A DNA stretch of 64,000 nt from Clostridia bacterium (GTDB lineage: Bacteria; Bacillota; Clostridia; Christensenellales; Aristaeellaceae): assembly GCA_017936375.1 (NCBI GenBank), contig JAGBFR010000044.1, positions 1 to 64,000 of the forward strand, in the 5' to 3' direction. Of this stretch, positions 54,630 through 63,756 are shown one piece after another (position 1 is the first letter of the stretch; each line of letters starts with the position of its first letter). The notes under the pieces are model-generated. The model had not been told where the DNA came from and did no database searches. It saw only the letters and a list, made by a program, of their open reading frames with translations. Position numbers and translations under genes: made by a program.

Positions 54630-55883
54630 TCAAAGGACGGCGATAAACGTCCCCACGATCATCGCAAACAGCGCAAGGCACAGGATGAACATCATCATAT
54701 GCCTGCGCCCGATCTGCCGCAGCCATCGAAACACCAGATGGCAGACGCAGAGGCCCACATACAGCGCCGCTTCCGTCAGCGCAAGCATCATCAGCGGCGA
54801 GCCATGCAGCGCAAGCCCTGCGCTCAGCGCGAGGCAGGCAAAGGGTACGATATCCGCCAGGCCGATCCTCGCCTTCATGCCGGGAAATGCCGGCGCGCGC
54901 CATTCCTCCGCCAGCGCGCGGACACCGCGCATCGCCTGCTGCATCGTATGCAGGCTCATCGCGCATGCCGCCAGCGAAAATCCGGCGCGCACCGCCGCCT
55001 CTCCGCATCCAAGGGACGCCGCCAACGAGCCCATCACACCAGCATGCGCCGCCAGATGCGCCGTCAGGCAGACCAGCGCAGCGGCCAGCGCGCCGCCAAG
55101 GGCGACCGGGCGAATATGCCGCTCCGAGACGATCTGCGCCGCCTCCGCGCCGGGCAGGGTAAACAGCGCCAGATACGCGCCAAAGCCCGCCTCGGCGAGC
55201 AGCCCCGACGCCTTCGTTCCGGGCAGCACCCACGGAATCGTCTCCTCCTGTCCGGCCGGCATGCCCAGCAGCAGCGCGGCGGTATACGCCGCAACCAGCG
55301 CAGCCATCAGCCATCCGCCGGCGCGCCGTCCCTTATCTTCCGGCGTGAACGAGAAGATCAGCCCAAGGGCAAGCACCGCCGTCACCGTCACTGCGCGGGG
55401 GAGCGCCGCGCCGCAAAGCAGCTGCACCGCCGCCATGAGGCCGGCGGACGCCAGCTGCGCAGCAAAGCCCGCCGCAGCGGCATACAGAAAGCACGCCGCC
55501 AGCGCAAAAAACAGCGTCTCGCCCCGTCCGCCATTCTCCCGGATCATCGCATAGAGCGCCGTCCCTTCATGGCGCACGGACATGAAGAGCGCGCCGTAGA
55601 CTATGACGCCGCCCAGCAACGCGCCGCCCAGCATCGCCGCCAGCTCCGCCGCGGAGACCTCCATCTGCGCCGACGACATAGCCACGGCCAGCGCGCCCGC
55701 GCCCAGCGCAGCCGCAGCGCGAGAGAGCGTCAGCCGCAGCGGATGCGCGCCCACCCCGCGCTCAGCGGCGGGCGTCCTGCGGCTGGGGTCCGTGCCGAAG
55801 GCGTGATTGAGCCATGCGCCGATCAGGATATAGGCAGCCGCCAGCGCGGCAAGGGCCGCCGGCAGTACAGAAATCGTCTTCAT
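54630..55883 (-). CDS. Polytopic membrane protein of unknown function
   Basis: A 417-residue, Ala-rich protein with about eleven hydrophobic segments and short loops. It looks like a transporter or a multi-helix membrane enzyme (for example LFTLPGAEAAQIVSERHIRP and GMKARIGLADIVPFACLALS). I do not recognise it; it bears some likeness to spore-germination or amino-acid permease folds but no motif decides. The ATG at 55883 has GGAGG ten bases before. It stands alone, convergent with the Tat-exported gene. Confidence 0.8.
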   Translation of the reverse strand: MKTISVLPAALAALAAAYILIGAWLNHAFGTDPSRRTPAAERGVGAHPLRLTLSRAAAALGAGALAVAMSSAQMEVSAAELAAMLGGALLGGVIVYGALFMSVRHEGTALYAMIRENGGRGETLFFALAACFLYAAAAGFAAQLASAGLMAAVQLLCGAALPRAVTVTAVLALGLIFSFTPEDKGRRAGGWLMAALVAAYTAALLLGMPAGQEETIPWVLPGTKASGLLAEAGFGAYLALFTLPGAEAAQIVSERHIRPVALGGALAAALVCLTAHLAAHAGVMGSLAASLGCGEAAVRAGFSLAACAMSLHTMQQAMRGVRALAEEWRAPAFPGMKARIGLADIVPFACLALSAGLALHGSPLMMLALTEAALYVGLCVCHLVFRWLRQIGRRHMMMFILCLALFAMIVGTFIAVL

Positions 55884-55909
55884 AGGGTCGTGTCCTCCGG
55901 ATGATGCTC

Positions 55910-56318
55910 CTGTATGATTCTGCAAGGCGGGGTGAGTTCCCTTCCAAATGTGTGCATTGAATTGGGACATCCCGCCTGCGGGCGGGAACCTCATCCGTCA
56001 TCCCTTCGGGCTGCCACCTTCCCCTCACAGGAGAAGGCTTAGGGGATACGAATATCCACCAACCAAAAGCCCTCCCCTGGGAGGGACCGAAGCCTGCCGC
56101 CGCCAGTGGCGGATACAGGCAGGCGTAGCGTCGGAAATCACAAGGAGCCATAGGCGACTATGCGAGTTTCCCGGAGAGGGTGCCCCGCAGGGGCGGGTGA
56201 GGTTCTCCGCGCCGCAGCGCGATCGTCTTTCCGCATCCGGGTTACCGCTTTTCCGTTCCCCACCCCGCCCACCCAAGTCACTTCCGCGCCCTGCCGCAGC
56301 GGGGCTCCCGTGTGCCTT
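55910..56318. repeat. Palindromic repeats between the membrane protein and the PPIase genes
   Basis: A CCTTCCCC module at about 55974-56045 and a second at about 56060-56225, split by an inverted copy of the nested module (CCGCCAGTGGCGG ... GCGACTATGC) and closing with a GCCCCGCAGGGGC stem. A cccGCCCACCCAAGTC fragment is at about 56260-56310. No gene in 55884-56368. Confidence 0.65.
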
Positions 56319-56323
56319 CCGTA

Positions 56324-56357
56324 CAAAAGACGCCGCTTCCCTTCCGGGAAGCGGCAT
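56324..56357 (-). terminator. Terminator of the PPIase gene
   Basis: On the minus strand GCCGCTTCCC-GGAA-GGGAAGCGGC followed by GTCTTTTG; a ten-bp perfect stem. Confidence 0.85.
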
Positions 56358-56368
56358 TTGCTGATGAA

Positions 56369-58672
56369 TCAGTCCTCGAGCTTGGTGAACTCGTAGGTCT
56401 TGCCGTAGGTCTCGACATAGACCGTGCGCATCGCCTGCTCGGTCTGCGGCTTATCGTTGGCGTCGGTCGGGACGGAGGCGATCAGGTCGACCGTCTCAAT
56501 GCCGCCGAGCACCATGCCGAAGGCCGCATACTGGCCGTCGAGGAAATCGCTGTCGGCATGCATGATGAAGAACTGGCTGCCGGCAGAGTCCATCGCCTGG
56601 GAGCGCGCCATGGAAAGCACGCCGCGGGTGTGGGAAAGGGCATTCTCCACGCCGTTAGCGGTGAATTCGCCGCGGATGGCATAGCCCGGGCCGCCGGTGC
56701 CGTTGCCATTCGGGTCGCCGCCCTGGATCATGAAGCCCGGGATGACGCGATGGAAGATCAGGCCGTCATAGAAGCCCGCATTGGCGAGGGACACAAAGTT
56801 GCCCACGGACTCCGGCGCGACGTCCGGATACAGCTCGCCGTAGATCAGGCTGCCGTCGTTCATGACGACGGTGAAGGTCGGCAGCTTGTCCAGCGCCTCG
56901 GCCGGGGTGACCAGCGCGGTATTGTCCATCGCCAGCGCCTCGGCCTCCTCCATGTTCGCCATGGCGGTCACGTTCACATAGCCCTTGAAGGCGGTATTGG
57001 GCACGGAGACGAAGGCATACTCCTCGCCGTCCACGCCGATCTTCGCCAGCACGTCGAGGGAAGCGCCCTGCGCAAGGGTCGCCACCGCGTCGCCGCCCGG
57101 CATATCGAGCAGCTGCGCCTCGCCGGTCACAGCGCCGTAGGCGATCACGGCCTCAGCCGCCTCGCCGTAGACGTGGAAGAGCGGGGTCATGTCGCCCAGC
57201 TCGACGCCGGCCTGCAGGAGCATCTCCTCGACATAGGCGTTGTAGGCCTCCTGCTGCTTGGCAGCGAGGGCCTCGGCGGTCTCCTGCTCCGCGCGCGGGG
57301 CAAACTCGACCGCGCCGGATTCCAGATCCTTCGCGTACATGAGGATGAAGTGGCCGTACTCGGTGGTCACCACGCCGGTGACGTCACCGATGTTCTCAAG
57401 GCTCATCGCGGCGGTCTGCCACTCCTCGCCGTAGAGGATGCTGCCCTCCGCGGTCGGATAGCCGTAGAGCAGCTGCTCCTCGGTGGAGGAATCCTCGTTG
57501 TAGGCGATCATCGCTTCAACGAAGTCCATGCCGCCGTTCACAGCGTCGACGATGGCCTGCGCCTTCGCCGCGCCGGTCAGGGACGCGATATCGGTCGCCT
57601 CGCCCGGGGTCGCAGCCTCGGCCGGGGTGGCCATCGCAGCCTCAGCCGGGGTCGCCATCGCGGCCTCGCCCGGGGTCGCCATGTCGGCGTCATCCAGCGC
57701 GACGAACAGGGTGTACATCAGGCGCACATTCTCCGGGGTATAGAGGATGTCCGCCTCAGCAAGATAGTCGTTGATGAAGGTATCCACGTTGGCGTAGTTC
57801 GCCTTCGCGGTCTCAACCTTCGCCTCGAAGTGCGCGATCGCGTCCTCCTCGGTCACTGTCACGTCCGCAGTCGCCAGCCCGTTGAGGTAGGCGAGCTGCT
57901 CGTTGACCAACATGCTCTTGAGCATGTTGTCCTCGGTGTAGCCGGTGGCGGCGAGCTCCTGCTCCACGGCGGAGGTCAGCTCCTCGCCGGCGAGGCCGTA
58001 GTAGCTCAGCTGGCTCTCGTAGTACTCGCGCACGCTGTCCAGCGTCACCTGCACCTCGGCCTTCAGCTCGGCCAGGCGCTCCTCGGTCAGCTCATAGCCC
58101 TGCTCGGCGGTGTAGCGCTCGAGGATCTTGATGGAGAGCAGATTCTGCACGGCGTCGGAGGCCGCGTAGGTCTGCACTTCCTCATCGTAAGCGTCGACAG
58201 CATAGCCGTACTGGGTGAAGTACTGGATGTAGCTCTCCACCAGCGCCTCGAAATCGTCGCGGACCTCGGAGGCGCGCACGGTGATCTCGCCGCTATACGC
58301 GGAGGCCAGCACCGGGTCGGCCTCGGCCTCGCCGGCGGTCGCCTCGACGGTCTCCTCGATGACGACCTCCTCGATCACGACCTCTTCGGTCACGACGTCG
58401 GCGGCGGCCTCAACAGCCGGCTCGGCGGTCGGCTCGGCGGTCGGCTCCTCAGTCGGCTCAGCAGTCGGGGCCTCGGTCGGCTCGGCGGTCGGCTCCTCGG
58501 TCGGCTCGGCGGTCGGGGCCTCAGTCGGAGCCTCGGTCGGAACCTCGGTCGCCACGGCTGCCGGCGCGGCAGTCAGCTCGGCGGTCTTTTCGTCCTTCGC
58601 GCCCGGCACAAACAGCAGCACCAGCGCGATGACAGCCACAAGGCCGACCGCAAGCAGGATCTTCTTCTTCAT
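56369..58672 (-). CDS. Extracytoplasmic foldase: PrsA/SurA-like part fused to a cyclophilin
   Basis: A 767-residue exported protein. A signal anchor covers about 1-22. Residues about 28-110 are Pro/Thr/Glu repeats (APTAEPTEEP). A SurA/PrsA-type helical and parvulin-like region follows (about 150-430; boxes EEQLLYGYPTAEGSILYGEE and TTEYGHFILMYAKDLE), interrupted near 365 by MATPAEAA repeats. An SH3-like domain lies at about 490-560. The C-terminal part (about 605-767) is a whole cyclophilin (ESVGNFVSLANAGFYDGLIF; HRVIPGFMIQGGD; QFFIMHADSDFLDGQYAAFG). It would fold secreted proteins. The joining of two proline-isomerase types in one chain is unusual. The ATG at 58672 is chosen as the start because the signal segment begins there. 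Confidence 0.88.
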   Translation of the reverse strand: MKKKILLAVGLVAVIALVLLFVPGAKDEKTAELTAAPAAVATEVPTEAPTEAPTAEPTEEPTAEPTEAPTAEPTEEPTAEPTAEPAVEAAADVVTEEVVIEEVVIEETVEATAGEAEADPVLASAYSGEITVRASEVRDDFEALVESYIQYFTQYGYAVDAYDEEVQTYAASDAVQNLLSIKILERYTAEQGYELTEERLAELKAEVQVTLDSVREYYESQLSYYGLAGEELTSAVEQELAATGYTEDNMLKSMLVNEQLAYLNGLATADVTVTEEDAIAHFEAKVETAKANYANVDTFINDYLAEADILYTPENVRLMYTLFVALDDADMATPGEAAMATPAEAAMATPAEAATPGEATDIASLTGAAKAQAIVDAVNGGMDFVEAMIAYNEDSSTEEQLLYGYPTAEGSILYGEEWQTAAMSLENIGDVTGVVTTEYGHFILMYAKDLESGAVEFAPRAEQETAEALAAKQQEAYNAYVEEMLLQAGVELGDMTPLFHVYGEAAEAVIAYGAVTGEAQLLDMPGGDAVATLAQGASLDVLAKIGVDGEEYAFVSVPNTAFKGYVNVTAMANMEEAEALAMDNTALVTPAEALDKLPTFTVVMNDGSLIYGELYPDVAPESVGNFVSLANAGFYDGLIFHRVIPGFMIQGGDPNGNGTGGPGYAIRGEFTANGVENALSHTRGVLSMARSQAMDSAGSQFFIMHADSDFLDGQYAAFGMVLGGIETVDLIASVPTDANDKPQTEQAMRTVYVETYGKTYEFTKLED

Positions 58673-58894
58673 GGTTGATTCCCTCCGTTTTTTCAAGCAA
58701 ACCGCCGTCAGCCCTCGGGCGGGCGGCGGCACGATGCTTTTCTGGGGTCTGCCCCCGTCTGACACGGGGACAGCGATAGCAGATATTATACGCTCAATGC
58801 GGCAAAAACGCAACCATTCCCGGGAAAACACACGCCGCTTTCATCGGTCGGTCACATTCTTATCACATTCTTGTCTCGAGTGTCAGCCCTTGTG

Positions 58895-60088
58895 TCAGCC
58901 CTGCTGCGCGCGGCACTCGGCGACAAACTCGCGGATGCGCTCCAGCGCGATGTTCAGGTTCTGCAGGCTGGTGGCATAGGAGCAGCGGATGTGCCCCTCG
59001 CCGCTCGCGCCGAAGGCCGTGCCCGGCACGCAGGCGACCTTCTTTTGCTCGAGCAGCTTCGTGCAGAATTCCTCGCTCGTCATGCCGGTGGAGGCGATGG
59101 ACGGGAAGACATAGAACGCGCCCCTGGGTTCAAAGCAGGACAGGCCCATGGCGTTAAAGCCCTCGACCATCAGCCGCCTGCGCCTGTCGTAGGAGCGCAC
59201 CATCGTGCGCACATCCTCAAAGCCCGACTCAAACGCGCGGCCCAGCGCGCGGTCCGCCGCGATCTGGCCCTGAATGGACGCGCAGAGCATCGTGTACTGG
59301 TGAATCTTGAACATCGGGGCGAGCAGCTCGCGCGGCGCGGCGATGTAGCCCACGCGCCAGCCGGTCATGGCGAATGCCTTGGAGAAGCCGTTGAGCGTCA
59401 CCGTGCGCTCGCGCATGCCCTCGATGGAGGCGAACGCCGTGTGCTCATGCCCGCTGTAAACCAGCTCGGAGTAGATCTCGTCCGAGATCACGACGATGTC
59501 CGTCCCCTCCAGCACGCGGGCGATGGCCTGCAGCTGCGCGCGGGTCATGACGCCGCCGGTCGGGTTGTTGGGATAGGGCAGGATGATGGCCTTCGTCCTC
59601 GGGGTGATGGCGGCGGCCAGCGCCTCGGGCGTGAGGGCGAATTCATCCTCCGCGCGGGTGACGACGGGCACGCTCACGCCGCCGGAGAAGGTGACGCAGG
59701 GCGCGTAGGAGACGTAGCTCGGCTCGGGGATGAGCACCTCGTCCCCCGGGCAGATGACCGCGCGCAGGGCGAGGTCGATGCCCTCGCTCGCGCCGACGGT
59801 GACGAGCACCTCGTCCTTCGCGCTGTAGGTCACGCGGTATTTCATGCGCAGATAGGCCGCGATCTTCTCCCTCAGGGTGTCAAGACCCCAGTTGGAGGTG
59901 TACTGCGTGCGCCCGTCCTCGATGGACTGGATCGCCGCGTCGCGGATGGACCACGGGGTCACAAAGTCGGGCTCGCCCACGCCAAGGGAGATGGCGTCGG
60001 GCATCTGACGCACGATGTCAAAGAACTTGCGGATGCCGCTGGGCGGCACATCGGCAATGCGCCGGTTGATCACGCGGTCATAATTCAT
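58895..60088 (-). CDS. Class I/II aminotransferase (PLP-dependent)
   Basis: A 397-residue PLP enzyme of fold type I, near aspartate/aromatic aminotransferases (PatA/AspC-like). Marks are SLGVGEPDFVTP, TVGASEGIDLALRA, LPYPNNPTGGVM and the PLP Lys in LNGFSKAFAMTGWRVGY. The ATG overlaps the stop of the Lrp gene (ATGA), so the two are coupled. In such pairs the regulator senses the amino acid that the enzyme handles. The exact substrate is not shown by sequence. Confidence 0.92.
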   Translation of the reverse strand: MNYDRVINRRIADVPPSGIRKFFDIVRQMPDAISLGVGEPDFVTPWSIRDAAIQSIEDGRTQYTSNWGLDTLREKIAAYLRMKYRVTYSAKDEVLVTVGASEGIDLALRAVICPGDEVLIPEPSYVSYAPCVTFSGGVSVPVVTRAEDEFALTPEALAAAITPRTKAIILPYPNNPTGGVMTRAQLQAIARVLEGTDIVVISDEIYSELVYSGHEHTAFASIEGMRERTVTLNGFSKAFAMTGWRVGYIAAPRELLAPMFKIHQYTMLCASIQGQIAADRALGRAFESGFEDVRTMVRSYDRRRRLMVEGFNAMGLSCFEPRGAFYVFPSIASTGMTSEEFCTKLLEQKKVACVPGTAFGASGEGHIRCSYATSLQNLNIALERIREFVAECRAQQG

Positions 60089-60582
60089 CAGGGCATCACC
60101 GCCTGACGCCTGTCGCTGGCCGCGCCCTCAAAGACGGTGCCCGCATACTTGTAGGTCTTGAGCATGAAGTGCGTGCTCGTGCCGGTTACGCCCTCGATGA
60201 CGGAGAGGCGGCTGTGGACGAACTGCGCCAGCTCCTTGAGCGTCTTCGCCTCGCACTGGACCATCAGGTCATACGTGCCGCTCATCAGGTAGAGCGACTT
60301 CACCTCGTCATACTGCATGATCCGCTGGGCGATCGCGTCAAAGCCCTTTTCCCTCTGGGGCACGACGTTCACCTCGATGACCGCCTCGACGAATTCCTTC
60401 TCCGTGCGCTCCCAGTTGATCAGCGCCTGATAGCCCACCAGCACGCCGGAGCGCTTGAGGCCGTCCAGCGCGAGATTCACCTGATTTTCATCGCTGCCGG
60501 TCATCACCGCGATCTCGCGCGGGGTGACGCGGGCATCCTCGCAGAGGATCTCCAGAATATGCATATCCAGTGTGGAAAACAT
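60088..60582 (-). CDS. Lrp/AsnC-family regulator
   Basis: A 164-residue regulator with an N-terminal HTH (TPREIAVMTGSDENQVNLAL) and a C-terminal RAM ligand domain (QYDEVKSLYLMSGTYDLMVQ). I use the ATG at 60582, since GGAG lies eight bases before it and only two before the next outer ATG. A near-consensus promoter lies upstream. It should regulate its own operon with the aminotransferase. Confidence 0.92.
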   Translation of the reverse strand: MFSTLDMHILEILCEDARVTPREIAVMTGSDENQVNLALDGLKRSGVLVGYQALINWERTEKEFVEAVIEVNVVPQREKGFDAIAQRIMQYDEVKSLYLMSGTYDLMVQCEAKTLKELAQFVHSRLSVIEGVTGTSTHFMLKTYKYAGTVFEGAASDRRQAVMP

Positions 60583-60649
60583 GGTCATCTCTCCTTTATG
60601 CCGGCCCTCCCGCGCGTATTCGCCGCACGGAAACAGCCGTGATCCGATT

Positions 60650-60678
60650 ATTATACTAAAGATTTGCGCGCGTGTAAA
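60650..60678 (-). promoter_or_regulatory. Promoter of the lrp-aminotransferase operon
   Basis: On the minus strand TTTACA (60673-60678), exactly 17 bases, TATAAT (60650-60655). Confidence 0.85.
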
Positions 60679-60689
60679 GTATCGCATCT

Positions 60690-60890
60690 CCGGCATGCCA
60701 TAAGAAAAAGGCCGCCAAACACATAACCCTCTGTTCCAAATAGCATAGTGTCGGCTCCGAAGGTTTCCAAAGGGCGACCGGAAAGCCCTTTGGCGGGGCG
60801 ATGGGGCAGCGCCCCATGTTCCAAAGGCAAGCCATACTCAGAAATTCAGAAAGATAGGTTTTGTCTTGGCAACCCAGAGATATTGTGATC
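60690..60890. other. Gene-free segment between lrp and LysR genes
   Basis: No gene is supported. It holds a GC-rich palindromic stretch at about 60755-60820 (AAAGGGCGACCGGAAAGCCCTTTGG and a GGGGCAGCGCCCC stem), which looks like a remnant of a further repeat family. It may end LysR transcription. Confidence 0.5.
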
Positions 60891-60894
60891 AACC

Positions 60895-61821
60895 TTACAG
60901 ATACGCCGCCGCAGGCTCAAATCCCGCGTTCGTCAGCGGATCCTCGGCGCGGCGCTCCGCCGCAAAGGCCTCGATATGCGCGGCCATCTGCCGCACAGCC
61001 GGGGCGATCATCTGCGGATTCTGCACGGCGATGCCGAATTCGCGGTACTCCAGCGGCTCGATCGGGTAGGCGTCCACACTGTAATGCGCGCGCCCGAGGA
61101 CGAGGCCCGGCATGATGCAGATGCCAAAGCCGCTCTCGACCATCGCGAATGTGGACAGATCGTCCTGCACGCGGCAGCTCGTCTTCGCGCTCAGCCCATA
61201 CTTGCCGACAAAGGCCTGCGTGTCCGCGTCGGTCGCGTCGCCCTGCAGGACGAAGGTCGCCGTGCGCATCTCCTCGACGGTGATATAGCCCGGATTCTGC
61301 GTCCTGTACCCCTTGGGCACGACGCACATCAGCCTGTCGCGGTAGAGCGGATGGACGGCGAGCTCGCGCGTGGACTGCGTGGAGAGGAAGCCGAGGTCGA
61401 CCACGCCGTTCTTGATCCATTTGATCACGTCGTCGTAGGTGCCCTGATTGATCTCGATGTCCACGCCGGGGAATTTGCGCTTGAAGGTCGCCACGATCTG
61501 CGGCAGCCATGTCATGCACACGCTGTTGAATGCGCCGATGCGCACCGTGCCGCGCTGCATGCCCTTGAGCTCGTCGATCGTCTGGCCGAGCGCCTCGTCG
61601 GCGTTGAGCACCTGACGGATCACGGGATAGAGCGCCTCGCCGTTTCGGGTCAGCGACACGCCGCCCTTGCCGCGCACAAAGAGCGCAAAGCCGCAGGCCT
61701 CCTCCATGGAGCTTACGGCATGGCTGATCGCGCTGGGCGTCAGATGCAGCACCTGCGCCGCGCGGGCAAAGCTGCCCTGCTGGATCACGGTATGAAAAAT
61801 GCGGTATTCGAGCAGCGTCAT
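60895..61821 (-). CDS. LysR-family regulator
   Basis: A 308-residue regulator with the HTH in GSFARAAQVLHLTPSAISHA (about 17-36) and a substrate-binding domain with IGAFNSVCMTWLPQIVATF at its start. I use the ATG at 61821 with GGAG eight bases before. It is divergent from queT, but the queT leader carries its own riboswitch, so a link is not certain. Ligand unknown. Confidence 0.92.
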   Translation of the reverse strand: MTLLEYRIFHTVIQQGSFARAAQVLHLTPSAISHAVSSMEEACGFALFVRGKGGVSLTRNGEALYPVIRQVLNADEALGQTIDELKGMQRGTVRIGAFNSVCMTWLPQIVATFKRKFPGVDIEINQGTYDDVIKWIKNGVVDLGFLSTQSTRELAVHPLYRDRLMCVVPKGYRTQNPGYITVEEMRTATFVLQGDATDADTQAFVGKYGLSAKTSCRVQDDLSTFAMVESGFGICIMPGLVLGRAHYSVDAYPIEPLEYREFGIAVQNPQMIAPAVRQMAAHIEAFAAERRAEDPLTNAGFEPAAAYL

Positions 61822-62024
61822 CGGGAGTGCTCCTTTCACGGCGGCCGCGCCTGTGCGCCGCCCTTTCCTGTGCAATATTTCGCCATCCCCGCCCGCATGG
61901 GCATGAGATGAATTTTACTATTGGCAACCGTTAATAAATGTACACTACAACACCTGTTACGTCAATCCCTCTCACATACATTTCGCTGCAAATCCTTTCC
62001 ATCGTGCGATGCGCGGCTCCCCGC

Positions 62025-62053
62025 TTGCATTTCCCCGCGCAATCTGCTATAAT
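62025..62053 (+). promoter_or_regulatory. Promoter of queT
   Basis: TTGCAT about 17 bases before TGC-TATAAT (62048-62053), an extended -10 promoter. The transcript should begin near 62060, just before the riboswitch. Confidence 0.75.
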
Positions 62054-62070
62054 GCACAGCGACAACCGCA

Positions 62071-62112
62071 TGGACTGTTCGAAACCATCCAGTCCTTAAA
62101 CAAAACTATGGG
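62071..62112 (+). promoter_or_regulatory. PreQ1-I-like riboswitch
   Basis: P1 is GGACTG (62072-62077) with CAGTCC (62090-62095). The 12-base loop begins TTC, as in the class I motif, and holds CCAT (62085-62088). An A-rich tail (TTAAACAAAACTA) leads to ATGG (62108-62111), which can pair with CCAT to close the H-type pseudoknot. The gene downstream, queT, takes up queuosine precursors, which fits preQ1 sensing. A terminator follows at once. Confidence 0.8.
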
Positions 62113-62150
62113 CCGGGGCTTCTGCCCCATCACGGCCATGCGCCGTTTTT
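62113..62150 (+). terminator. Riboswitch-controlled terminator before queT
   Basis: GGGGC-TTCT-GCCCC followed by ACGGC-CATGC-GCCGT (62132-62146) and TTTTT. The pseudoknot tail (ATGG) runs into the first stem, which allows ligand-dependent switching. Confidence 0.75.
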
Positions 62151-62230
62151 CTTTTTTCAAAAGGAAAACCCCCCGCACGCGCCGCCTGCTCGTTTTGCCC
62201 GGTTGAGCAAAATGACAAGGAGAATCCACT

Positions 62231-62737
62231 ATGAGCAACCCGAATACCCCCGGCAAGCCCGCCATGAGAACGGGCTCCCTCTCCCGCGCGGCGCTCATCG
62301 CCGCCCTCTACGCCGCGCTGACGCTGCTGCTTGCGCCCATCAGCTACGGCGAGATCCAGCTGCGCATCTCCGAGGCGCTGACCCTGCTGCCCATCCTGCT
62401 GCCCGAGGCCGTGCCTGCGCTGGCCGTCGGCTGCCTGCTGGCCAATATCCTGGGCGGCGCGCCGGTGTATGACATCGTCTTCGGCACGCTGGCCACGCTG
62501 CTGGCCGCCATTGCCACGCGCCTGCTGCGCGCGCGCCCGCGCCTCGCCGCCGCCATGCCCGTGCTCTTCAACGGCGTGATCGTCGGCGCAGTCGTCCACT
62601 ATGCCTATGCCCCGGTCATCCCGCTGGCGCTTTGCATGCTCTCCGTCTCTGCGGGCGAGGCCGCCGTCTGCTTCCTCCTCGGGCCGCTGCTGCTGAGCGT
62701 GCTGAGGAAGCTCCCCTCCCGCCTGCTCTATCTCTGA
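62231..62737 (+). CDS. queT: Queuosine-precursor transporter (QueT, ECF S-component)
   Basis: A 168-residue membrane protein with five to six helices. It matches QueT, the substrate-binding subunit that takes up queuosine precursors with the shared ECF module (ALIAALYAALTLLLAPISYG; QLRISEALTLLPILLPEAVP; VGCLLANILGGAPVYDIVFG). AAGGAG lies before the ATG. It is regulated by the preQ1-I-like element. Together with gluQ at 20.2 kb it suggests that the cell salvages queuine or preQ1. Confidence 0.93.
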   Translation: MSNPNTPGKPAMRTGSLSRAALIAALYAALTLLLAPISYGEIQLRISEALTLLPILLPEAVPALAVGCLLANILGGAPVYDIVFGTLATLLAAIATRLLRARPRLAAAMPVLFNGVIVGAVVHYAYAPVIPLALCMLSVSAGEAAVCFLLGPLLLSVLRKLPSRLLYL

Positions 62738-62786
62738 CTTTTGGCGCTTACTCTTGACATTCCGCCTCAAGATTGCTACTCTTAAT

Positions 62787-62813
62787 CCGTACGCAGACCG
62801 CGTGCGGTTTTTT
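62787..62813 (+). terminator. Terminator of queT
   Basis: Stem CCGTACGC (62787-62794) with GCGTGCGG (62800-62807; one G-T pair), followed by six T. A promoter-like TTGACA (62754-62759), 17 bases and TACTCT (62777-62782) overlaps its front, so the next gene may start there or further down. Confidence 0.7.
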
Positions 62814-62852
62814 CGTATCCAATACAAATTCATCATATGGAGGTATTTTTCT

Positions 62853-63491
62853 ATGCGCATCGCTCTCATCAATGAAAACAGCCAGGCCGCCAAGAACGCC
62901 CAGATCGAGGCCGCCCTCAAGAAGGTCGTCGCTCCCATGGGCCATGAGGTCGACAACTACGGCATGTACGGCGTCGCCGGCGAGCCGTCCCTGACCTATG
63001 TGCAGAACGGCATCCTCGCCGCCATCCTGCTCAATTCCGGCGCGGCGGATTACGTCGTCACCGGCTGCGGCACCGGCGAGGGCGCAATGCTCGCGCTCAA
63101 CAGCTTCCCGGGCGTCATCTGCGGCCATGTCGTCGATCCGTCCGACGGCTACATGTTCGCCCAGATCAACGACGGCAACGCCGTCTCCATGCCCTTCGCC
63201 AAGGGCTACGGCTGGGGCGCGGAGCTGAACCTCGAGTACACCTTCGAGAAGCTCTTCGGCTTTGGCAGCGGCAACGGCTACCCGGCGGACCGCGTCGTCC
63301 CCGAGCAGCGCAATAAGAAGATCCTCGACGCCGTGCGCGCCCACACCCTCAAGGACCTGATCACCTGCCTCAAGGGCATCGATCAGGAGCTGGTCCGCGG
63401 CGCAGTCGCCGGCGAAAAGTTCGCCGAGCTCTTCTTCGCCCATGCCAAGGACGAGGCGATCATCGCCTACGTCAAGGAGCTGCTGGCGTAA
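62853..63491 (+). CDS. RpiB/LacA/LacB-family sugar-phosphate isomerase
   Basis: A 212-residue enzyme of the RpiB/LacAB family. The core ADYVVTGCGTGEGAMLALNSF matches the Cys/Thr-containing active loop of RpiB (CGTGxG), and residues 1-15 (MRIALINENSQAAKN) begin the Rossmann-type fold. The family interconverts ribulose-5-P/ribose-5-P or galactose-6-P/tagatose-6-P. Length is above the usual 150 because of a C-terminal helical part (HTLKDLITCLKGIDQELV). GGAGG lies nine bases before the ATG at 62853. Confidence 0.85.
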   Translation: MRIALINENSQAAKNAQIEAALKKVVAPMGHEVDNYGMYGVAGEPSLTYVQNGILAAILLNSGAADYVVTGCGTGEGAMLALNSFPGVICGHVVDPSDGYMFAQINDGNAVSMPFAKGYGWGAELNLEYTFEKLFGFGSGNGYPADRVVPEQRNKKILDAVRAHTLKDLITCLKGIDQELVRGAVAGEKFAELFFAHAKDEAIIAYVKELLA

Positions 63492-63529
63492 GACCATATG
63501 CACAGGACCAAACCCTGCAATACCTTCTC

Positions 63530-63712
63530 CATTCGCGCCCGCAGGCTCCCTCAGTCGGCTTCGCCGACAGCTCCCTCCCGGAGGGAGCTTCGGAAAAGCA
63601 GCGCTTTCTTAATCAGCCGCTGCTGAATTGCTTGCGAAACACGCGACGAACCTCCCTCCGGGAGGGAGGTGGCATCGCCGTAGGCGATGACGGAGGGAGC
63701 ACGCGGGAGGCA
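63530..63712. repeat. GGAGGGAG-type palindromic repeats
   Basis: Two copies at about 63540-63590 (stem GTCGGCTTCGCCGAC) and 63645-63700 (stem CATCGCCGTAGGCGATG), without the nested module. They show the intact form of the family into which the nested module has entered elsewhere. No gene in 63492-63802. Confidence 0.7.
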
Positions 63713-63756
63713 AGGACGCTGCATTCCTCATCGTTTGTTCATATGCAGAATAATCA

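Noticed and set aside
60690..60890. Possible small gene of 78 codons on the minus strand before LysR
   Set aside because: No ribosome site and it runs through a palindromic remnant. The composition is not protein-like.
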